Part shown: positions 58,255-64,000 of the stretch, piece after piece
Numbering within the stretch: the first letter of the stretch is position 1
Layout: each line of letters begins with the position of its first letter
Assembly (NCBI GenBank): GCA_029260135.1
Contig: JAJDDV010000210.1
Span: 1 to 64,000, forward strand
Source: Phycisphaerae bacterium
GTDB lineage: Bacteria > Planctomycetota > Phycisphaerae > UBA1845
Reading direction: 5' to 3'
Length of the DNA: 64,000 nucleotides
Notes under the pieces: model-generated
Seen by the model: only the letters and a program-made list of their open reading frames with translations
Told to the model about the DNA's origin: nothing
Databases searched by the model: none
Made by a program: the position numbers and the translations under genes

Positions 58255-59391
58255 ATGAGTGTGTCTAGCGCGAAGCGCGATTACTATGAGGTGCTCGGCG
58301 TGGGGCGTGATGCCGCGCCCGAGCAAGTCAAGAAGGCCTATCGCAGGCTCGCGCACAAATATCATCCGGACCGAAACAGCGAGAGCGGTGCCGAAGCCAA
58401 GTTCAAGGAAGCGGCCGAGGCGTACGAAGTCCTCTCCGACGCCACCAAGAGACAGCGGTATGACCAGCACGGTCACGCCGGTCTCAGCGGCGTCGGCATG
58501 CACGACTTCTCTCACATGGGTGTCGATGACATCTTCTCGATGTTCAACGACATCTTCAGCGACGCATTCGGTGGCAGTCGCCGTGGCCGAAACCGCGGCG
58601 CCGACCTCCAGACCGAGGTCGAGCTTTCACTGGCCGAGGTGCTCTCCGGTGCCCAGCGACCGCTCAGCTTCAGCCTTCACGATACGTGCGATACGTGCGC
58701 CGGAACCGGTGCCGCCCCGGGTTCGCAGCGCCAGAGCTGTCATACCTGTGGCGGTTATGGCCAGGTCGAGCAGGCGGGCGGACTCGGTTCGCTCTTCGGA
58801 CGCGTCATCAGAACGTGTCCGACGTGCCACGGTCGCGGTTCTACGATTGTGACACCCTGTGGCAGTTGCCGCGGGTCCGGACGAACGCCCAAGGAGCGGT
58901 CGGTGACCGTGCAGATTCCGCCGGGCGTTCACGATGGTCAGGCGGTCCGCCTTCGAGGTGAGGGCGAACCCGGTGAAGACGGTTCGCAACGCGGAGACCT
59001 GCACTGTTACATTCGCGTGAAACCGCACCCGTTTCTGGAACGCAACAACAGCGACCTTGTCTGTCGCATGCCGATCAGCTTCACCCAGGCGGCACTCGGC
59101 GCAAACGTCGAAGTGCCCACGCTGACCGGCAAAGCCGATCTGAAGGTTCCCCGCGGAACGCAGCACGGGCAGGTATTCCGTCTGAACGGCTTGGGCGTTC
59201 CCGACATGCGCAGCGGTCGTCGGGGTGATGAACTCGTTCAGGTCCTGGTCGAGATTCCGCGAAAACTGCGGCGCGAACAGGAGAAGCTTCTGCGAGAGTT
59301 CGCCTCCACGGAAGACAGGACCGTGCTGCCCGAGTCGAGGGGATTCTTCGACAGACTGATGGAGTACATCGCCGGGTCCAATGGCGACTAG
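58255..59391 (+). CDS. dnaJ: Chaperone DnaJ (type I Hsp40)
   Basis: The 378-residue protein has a J domain with HPD (HKYHPDRN), a Gly/Phe-rich region, and four zinc-finger CXXCXGXG repeats ([32 protein letters not shown]), then the two C-terminal peptide-binding domains. ATG directly follows the groEL2 TAG. DnaJ stimulates DnaK ATPase; no dnaK gene lies in this window, so its partner is elsewhere in the genome. Confidence 0.97.
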   Translation: MSVSSAKRDYYEVLGVGRDAAPEQVKKAYRRLAHKYHPDRNSESGAEAKFKEAAEAYEVLSDATKRQRYDQHGHAGLSGVGMHDFSHMGVDDIFSMFNDIFSDAFGGSRRGRNRGADLQTEVELSLAEVLSGAQRPLSFSLHDTCDTCAGTGAAPGSQRQSCHTCGGYGQVEQAGGLGSLFGRVIRTCPTCHGRGSTIVTPCGSCRGSGRTPKERSVTVQIPPGVHDGQAVRLRGEGEPGEDGSQRGDLHCYIRVKPHPFLERNNSDLVCRMPISFTQAALGANVEVPTLTGKADLKVPRGTQHGQVFRLNGLGVPDMRSGRRGDELVQVLVEIPRKLRREQEKLLREFASTEDRTVLPESRGFFDRLMEYIAGSNGD

Positions 59392-59420
59392 TGCGATGAC
59401 GATTGAGTGAATCTCGAGCG

Positions 59421-60092
59421 ATGAAGAAGAGGAAGGCCAAGACGAAGTCCACGCCCGAACAGGAACCGAAAGTGGACCTTGCGATCGAAGACGCGTCCGC
59501 GGTCGCCGCTGCACCCGCACCGGTCGACGGTTCGGATCCCTCGTCCACCTCGGATACCCCGGTCGACGAGGCTCCCGATACGCTCGAGTCGTTGCAGGCC
59601 AGAATCGACAAACTGACCGACAGTCTCCTGCGGGCCAAGGCGGATTATAAAAACCTCGAACGTCGCGGAACCGTTGAACGTTCTGAGGCGATCCGATTCG
59701 CGAACGCCGAACTCATGAGATCGCTGCTGGGCGTTATGGATGACTTCGAGCGTTCACTGGAAGCCTCAGCATCAACGGACTCAACGTCCGCCCTTACCGA
59801 TGGCGTTCGCTTGATCTACGAGAACATGCTCAAGGCGATGACCTCTCACGGGCTGGAACCGATCGACGCGCTCCATCGACCGTTTGACCCCAGCGTTCAC
59901 GAAGCCATGATGCAGCAACCGTCAGCCGAGTTCCCACCGGGGACGGTGATCCAGGAGCTGGCACGTGGATATCAGTTGCGAGACCGCGTACTGCGACCCT
60001 CGAAGGTGATTGTCTCAGCCGCCGCAGCACGTTCCGACACGTCTGATTCAGATCAGCCCCAGGACGCGTCGGTGCAAACGGACCGGGAGTAG
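59421..60092 (+). CDS. grpE: Nucleotide exchange factor GrpE
   Basis: From ATG 59421 the product is 223 residues. An acidic disordered N-terminus leads into a long coiled coil (ESLQARIDKLTDSLLRAKADYKNLERR) and the C-terminal beta domain (FDPSVHEAMMQQ, then PPGTVIQELARGYQLRDRVLRPSKV). It exchanges ADP on DnaK. A TTG at 59403 in frame is an alternative start. It follows dnaJ in the chaperone operon. Confidence 0.95.
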   Translation: MKKRKAKTKSTPEQEPKVDLAIEDASAVAAAPAPVDGSDPSSTSDTPVDEAPDTLESLQARIDKLTDSLLRAKADYKNLERRGTVERSEAIRFANAELMRSLLGVMDDFERSLEASASTDSTSALTDGVRLIYENMLKAMTSHGLEPIDALHRPFDPSVHEAMMQQPSAEFPPGTVIQELARGYQLRDRVLRPSKVIVSAAAARSDTSDSDQPQDASVQTDRE

Positions 60093-60116
60093 AACCAACA
60101 GCCACGGCGAGCCCAC

Positions 60117-60467
60117 ATGCCGACCTATGAATATGAGTGTGCGAAGTGCGGAACCGTCTTTGACCTGTTCCAGCCCATCACCGAGCCGGCCAGGCGCAGG
60201 TTGAAGAAGAGCGATCCCCATCCCTGCGACTGCAAAGCCCAGGTCAAACGTCGCATCGGAACCGGCGCCGGCGTCATCTTCAAAGGTAGCGGTTTCTACC
60301 AGACAGACTATCGCAGCGAGAGCTACAGGAAGGCCGCCAAGGCCGAGAAGGAAGCCGGTTCCAAGAAACCCGTTGAAAAGAAACCCGCTGATAAGAAAGC
60401 CGGCGACGGAAAGGGCGAAAAGGTGAAACCCTCGACCCCAAAGAAGAGCACCGACGCCAACGGATAA
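60117..60467 (+). CDS. FmdB-family zinc-ribbon protein
   Basis: The 116-residue protein begins MPTYEYECAKCGTVFDLFQP, the FmdB/putative regulatory zinc-ribbon start; the second Cys pair (HPCDCKAQVKRRI) is shortened. A GSGFYQTDYRSESYRK segment follows, then a Lys/Pro-rich tail of low complexity (about 45 residues). The family is found widely and its role is unproved. It lies 24 bases after grpE and 15 before yacG, in the same operon. Confidence 0.88.
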   Translation: MPTYEYECAKCGTVFDLFQPITEPARRRLKKSDPHPCDCKAQVKRRIGTGAGVIFKGSGFYQTDYRSESYRKAAKAEKEAGSKKPVEKKPADKKAGDGKGEKVKPSTPKKSTDANG

Positions 60468-60482
60468 AGGCGATTCCCTGGC

Positions 60483-60686
60483 ATGCCGACCTTCGAGTGT
60501 CCCATCTGCCGTGAAACCGTCAAGGTCGCCGAGCTTGTCGATGCGCCGTTCCGTCCGTTCTGCAGTGAGCGATGCAAGTTGATCGATCTGGGCCGCTGGC
60601 TGGACGGTACCTACAAGATCACCGAGTCCACCAAGCCGGAGGACCGGTCGCAAGCGGAACGGGGCGATGACGAGAGCGAACGCTAG
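60483..60686 (+). CDS. yacG: YacG-family zinc protein (DNA gyrase inhibitor)
   Basis: The 67-residue product has the four-Cys pattern of YacG (CPICRE, then FCSERCKLIDLGRWLDGTYKI), a zinc-binding protein reported to inhibit DNA gyrase in E. coli. The C-terminal tail is acidic and disordered. It is the last gene of the chaperone operon. Confidence 0.92.
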   Translation: MPTFECPICRETVKVAELVDAPFRPFCSERCKLIDLGRWLDGTYKITESTKPEDRSQAERGDDESER

Positions 60687-60910
60687 TGCTCTTTGACACG
60701 TGAAATGATGGGTGGCACCAAGCGAAGCGCCGCCAGTTGATCGTGGTGACGGCAGGGCGGGACCCGGACCTCGTCGGGCTTCGCGGAAGCCTCCACCGGA
60801 TGGCATCCATCCTCTGAGGTGCAACGAAGCACTCGTCATCGGCAGTGAGCATGGACAATCTGCGGCCGATCGGTCGCATCGAAACGGCGGCACCCGATGA
60901 TCGAAAGTCC
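60687..60910. other. Gap between convergent yacG and membrane protein genes
   Basis: This 224-base gap contains a short segment resembling the GGCACC/AAGCGAAGCGC repeat material (about 60712-60735) but no clear terminator. No gene is seen. Confidence 0.5.
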
Positions 60911-63900
60911 TCAGGGTGGGGGGGCGCTATCGGTCGGTCGTGAAGTGTCGTCGCTTGGCGCGATGAGTGCGGGTACACGTTCCGCCTGCTGGGCCTGTGC
61001 TCGCGCGTCCTCAAAGACCTTCCACAACGCCTTCATCGACGCGCTGTCGGGCCTGTCCTTGATCGCGTGGGCTACGAAGTCCTCAACCAGCGACGGCGCC
61101 AAGCCCAGGCGAAGGGCCTCGCGCAGATGCTCGCCGGTCTTCGCATCATCACGCATCCGCCACATCAAGTTCGCGGCAGCGAAGTACGCCTCGGGATCTT
61201 CAGCATTCAGTGTCAGCGCGCGCTGGGCCCAGTATTGCACCCTCTCGAGAATCTCAGCCGGCCAGGGCTCTTTTGGATCCGCCGGCGGGAGGGTATTCAA
61301 CAACGACTCCCCAAGCTGCGTATACCGAACGCCCACCTCGCGACGAATCAGTTTCTCTTCCATGCCGGTCGGGAGCATTCGATGTAGTTCCTGTGCCGCC
61401 TCCTTCTCGCGGCCGCTGGCAAGGAGGTAATCCGCCCGCCGAGACTCGACGTTGTATCGCAGTTTGCGTCCCAGCAGCGACGCCGGCGCGAGGGCGATCG
61501 CCCGCTGGGCACTCGCCAAAGCAGCCGATGGATCCGTGGGATCGCTGTAGAACCGCGAATCCGCCAACTCAGCGTAAAAACTCGCCGCGCCGTACGGTGA
61601 CCGAACCGCAAGCCGCTCATACGCGGGGATCGCCGATTCCAGTAACGTCCGCGCGCCTTGATAATCACCGACGAGGAATCGAAACGTCGCCGCGAGCCGA
61701 ATCTGCTCCCCCGCCCACATCTCGACCGGCTCGGTCGCCGTTTCCGACGCATCCAGACGCCTCAACTCCTGTTGCGCGATTTTGATCAGCCCCGAATACT
61801 CGGCGTCAAACCCCGGCAATGCACCCAACCCCCGCAGCACGTCAATATAAGGCCGGGTGATTCGCCCGCGCCGAAGCGGTCGCGCTAGAATCTCAGTAAC
61901 GTCGGCCAATGGCGGAAGAGGATCACCCGCCGCCAACAGCGCACCGACATATTCCGCCGCAATCGATGCGTCGAACGGCTGCCGGGTAAGTTCGCGTTCG
62001 ATCGAGATGACCGCGTTTTGCAGCAACGCCTGCTGCTTCTCGCGATCGCTGTGCGCCGCCGCGTTGTACGCGCGCGCCAGGCTGAAACGATGCGCCAATC
62101 GTCCGTGGTTCACAAACCCGGGCGAGCGCTCGATCAGTCGCTTCAGCCATCCACTGCCTTCCTCACAGTGAAGATCGCTCAGGCGATAGTCGTCTTCCGC
62201 CAACGCCAGAAGCCGCGCGATCGGTGGTTCCGCGTCGTACGCCCGTTGCTGACGATCCCGAGCCCGGGCCTGCAGGAACTCGGCCGCGCGGAGATGCGCC
62301 TCGCTCAAACGAAAGAGATGGGTCAGGGCTCGCTGCGGACTGAGCCGCCGCGTCGCCCGTTCCGCCAGGCGAATGGTCTCGTCCAAGTTCTCGGTGTAGA
62401 ACGATTCCCCCATCAAAAAACCGTTGCGCGCCGCGACAAAATCCTGTCTGGCGAGTGCGAGACAGGAGAGCCCCAGACCGATGCCCGTCAAACCGAGGAC
62501 CCACCGGCGCGCACCGCCGACCCTGACGCGCCGCTCGGACCGGACTGAAGCCTGACCGCCCAGCGCCCAGATGAGTCCGACAACGGTGAAGAACACCAAC
62601 GGTAGCCCGCCGGTGCGCAGACCGACCCCCAACGCTTCCTCCGCAATCAACCCAACCAGCGCACCCATCAATCCGATCAACGCCCAACGCTGCGATGACG
62701 GCGGCGCAGTGGCCAGCGTCGCTTCTCCTGCCGCCAGCGTGAGCAGAAGCGCCGTCGCGATCAGCGCGATACCGATGGATCCGAGGTTCGCCATGACCTC
62801 GAGCCATTCATTGTGGGCGTGAGCAATGCGCGCGTTGAAGACCTCCGGATCCTCCAATACGTCGTCCGCCGCGTACGAATCGCCCATCAGGGCGAACCCA
62901 GCCTGGCCGTGTCCGCGAAGCGGTTGCTCCGTGTACATGCGCCATGCGTAACTCCACGAGTAAACGCGCAACCGAGCCGTCGCACCGCGCCCGCCTGCTG
63001 TCGGAGCGTCGACGAGGCCTATGAAGTACACCCATCCCACCACCAGAAGACCGGTTGCGAGCAGGATGGGAACCACCTTCGCACGACCGCGCAGTGCGAA
63101 GAACGCCATGCCCAATCCGCCCAGCGCCAATCCGACCGCTGCGCCGCGCGAACCGGTCAACGCGAACGCCCAGACGCAGACCGCCAGGCCCACAAGGACC
63201 ACGCATAACAACACGATCGGCTGCCGGCGACGTTCGCGCACCGCTCGCAGCGCGCTTTCGATGCCCAGGGAGAGCCCCAGGACGATTCCCGGAATCAGCG
63301 CAGCCGCGAGAAACGTGGGATTGCCGAACGGGAACTTCGCGCGAAGGTAGGGGTTGCGGCCGAAGTAGTACCAGATCGCCATCGCCGACGTGATCGCGGC
63401 AATGATGAAAACGATACGTGAGGCGATCAACGCCGCAGCCGGGCTGAGTCCACGACCCAGTGCGAACGACCAGACAAAGTAGATCGTCAGCAAGACGCTC
63501 GCGCCCACAGCCAGGTCCGGCGCTGACGACCATCGGCTGCTCGCAAACGACCACAGCAGGTAGAGTCCGCACATGAGCTGGGCGGCGACGAGCGGCGCAA
63601 TGTGGGCCTTCCGGTCCGTCGGAACCGCGCCCGACGCTTCGCTCGCAGCGACCGGGACGGAAGGGTCTTCCGCCGACGCCTCGGCTTCATCCGTCGGCGA
63701 GCGAACGAGCGTCGCGATGCTCACCGCCAGAATCCCCAGGCACGCGCCCACCGCCAGGATGAAGCTCTTGACGTCGCCCGCGTGATTGGTCGGAAACTGG
63801 AAGTTCAGGCAGAGGACCTCGACGAACGCACGCAGCAGCGACCCCTCTTGCCATTCGACCGCACCGTCGACCGGGATTGGTGCATCGCTGGCGCTGAGCA

Positions 63901-63997
63901 GCAACGAACCGCCCCCCAAGGTCATCGCCACGACGATGATCATGACCACGTGAAGTGGGCGAATGCGATCGGGATCATGGATCAGCTGGACGTTCAT
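60911..63997 (-). CDS. O-antigen ligase/polymerase-like membrane protein with C-terminal TPR region
   Basis: The 1028-residue protein starts near the right edge (ATG 63997), so a longer N-terminus cannot be excluded. The first half has ten or more hydrophobic segments and the Wzy_C/O-antigen ligase pattern, including GSRGAAVGLALGGLGMAFF and a loop with HAHNEWLEVMANLG (the conserved His-Asn region). The second half (about residue 510 onward) is soluble, alpha-helical and repetitive, with TPR-like stretches such as AEAYFAAANLMWRMRDD-type helices and LASAQRAIALAPASLLG. I infer a glycan polymerase or ligase with a periplasmic TPR domain that could organise partners. No other glycan gene is in view. 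Confidence 0.82.
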   Translation of the reverse strand: MNVQLIHDPDRIRPLHVVMIIVVAMTLGGGSLLLSASDAPIPVDGAVEWQEGSLLRAFVEVLCLNFQFPTNHAGDVKSFILAVGACLGILAVSIATLVRSPTDEAEASAEDPSVPVAASEASGAVPTDRKAHIAPLVAAQLMCGLYLLWSFASSRWSSAPDLAVGASVLLTIYFVWSFALGRGLSPAAALIASRIVFIIAAITSAMAIWYYFGRNPYLRAKFPFGNPTFLAAALIPGIVLGLSLGIESALRAVRERRRQPIVLLCVVLVGLAVCVWAFALTGSRGAAVGLALGGLGMAFFALRGRAKVVPILLATGLLVVGWVYFIGLVDAPTAGGRGATARLRVYSWSYAWRMYTEQPLRGHGQAGFALMGDSYAADDVLEDPEVFNARIAHAHNEWLEVMANLGSIGIALIATALLLTLAAGEATLATAPPSSQRWALIGLMGALVGLIAEEALGVGLRTGGLPLVFFTVVGLIWALGGQASVRSERRVRVGGARRWVLGLTGIGLGLSCLALARQDFVAARNGFLMGESFYTENLDETIRLAERATRRLSPQRALTHLFRLSEAHLRAAEFLQARARDRQQRAYDAEPPIARLLALAEDDYRLSDLHCEEGSGWLKRLIERSPGFVNHGRLAHRFSLARAYNAAAHSDREKQQALLQNAVISIERELTRQPFDASIAAEYVGALLAAGDPLPPLADVTEILARPLRRGRITRPYIDVLRGLGALPGFDAEYSGLIKIAQQELRRLDASETATEPVEMWAGEQIRLAATFRFLVGDYQGARTLLESAIPAYERLAVRSPYGAASFYAELADSRFYSDPTDPSAALASAQRAIALAPASLLGRKLRYNVESRRADYLLASGREKEAAQELHRMLPTGMEEKLIRREVGVRYTQLGESLLNTLPPADPKEPWPAEILERVQYWAQRALTLNAEDPEAYFAAANLMWRMRDDAKTGEHLREALRLGLAPSLVEDFVAHAIKDRPDSASMKALWKVFEDARAQAQQAERVPALIAPSDDTSRPTDSAPPP

Positions 63998-64000
63998 GTG

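Overview
This window is high-GC bacterial DNA with no rRNA or tRNA gene that I can see. It most likely comes from a member of the Planctomycetota close to Phycisphaerae. I infer this from protein style, not from a marker search: secreted proteins with dockerin- or thrombospondin-type calcium motifs, GACC-type cysteine repeats, pseudopilin-like N-termini, an ECF sigma factor next to a zinc-finger Ser/Thr kinase, sulfatase-like lipoproteins, and fixed C-terminal tails ending in PYPF..P.DCP.

Layout. 1-2811: a large secreted Cys-rich protein on the minus strand, cut by the left edge. 3557-21846: an array of four plus-strand genes for giant secreted c-type cytochromes. Each joins an N-terminal NHL-type beta-propeller to a multihaem region with 17, 24 (+1 unusual), 9 and 15 CXXCH motifs, 65 in total. 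A secreted dockerin-tailed protein (7839-8672) and a decayed surface-protein fragment lie among them. 21954-26863: minus-strand folK, dapL, a sulfatase-like lipoprotein, a small basic Cys-rich protein and an ECF sigma factor, followed by the kinase (26931-28547). 28955-31764: a pseudopilin and a cyclic-2,3-diphosphoglycerate-synthetase-like GTPase. 31783-35939: carbamate kinase, ornithine carbamoyltransferase, an unknown membrane protein and ornithine aminotransferase, a compact ornithine/citrulline module. 36468-39666: a DUF1579-like lipoprotein and a coupled sigma-54-type two-component pair. 39667-41214 is mostly non-coding with a possible gene relic. 41215-42393: a secreted calcium-repeat protein. 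42841-48400: a Yip1-like protein plus a MacAB-like exporter with two tandem permeases. 48693-52211: pyrE, purB, prfB (with a programmed frameshift) and a 34-residue hydrophobic micropeptide. 52442-54168: an acetyltransferase and a secreted subtilase. 54555-60686: a chaperone operon groEL1-groES-groEL2-dnaJ-grpE-fmdB-yacG. 60911-63997: an O-antigen-ligase/TPR membrane protein.

How it fits together. The cytochrome array is the most unusual part. The proteins share an N-terminal propeller, three of the four share an EF-hand/dockerin-like linker, and their haem regions differ and contain recent internal duplications. This suggests a diversifying family of exported electron-transfer proteins. Electron donor, acceptor and location cannot be read from the sequence. 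The other blocks are ordinary metabolism, stress response, signalling and envelope functions.
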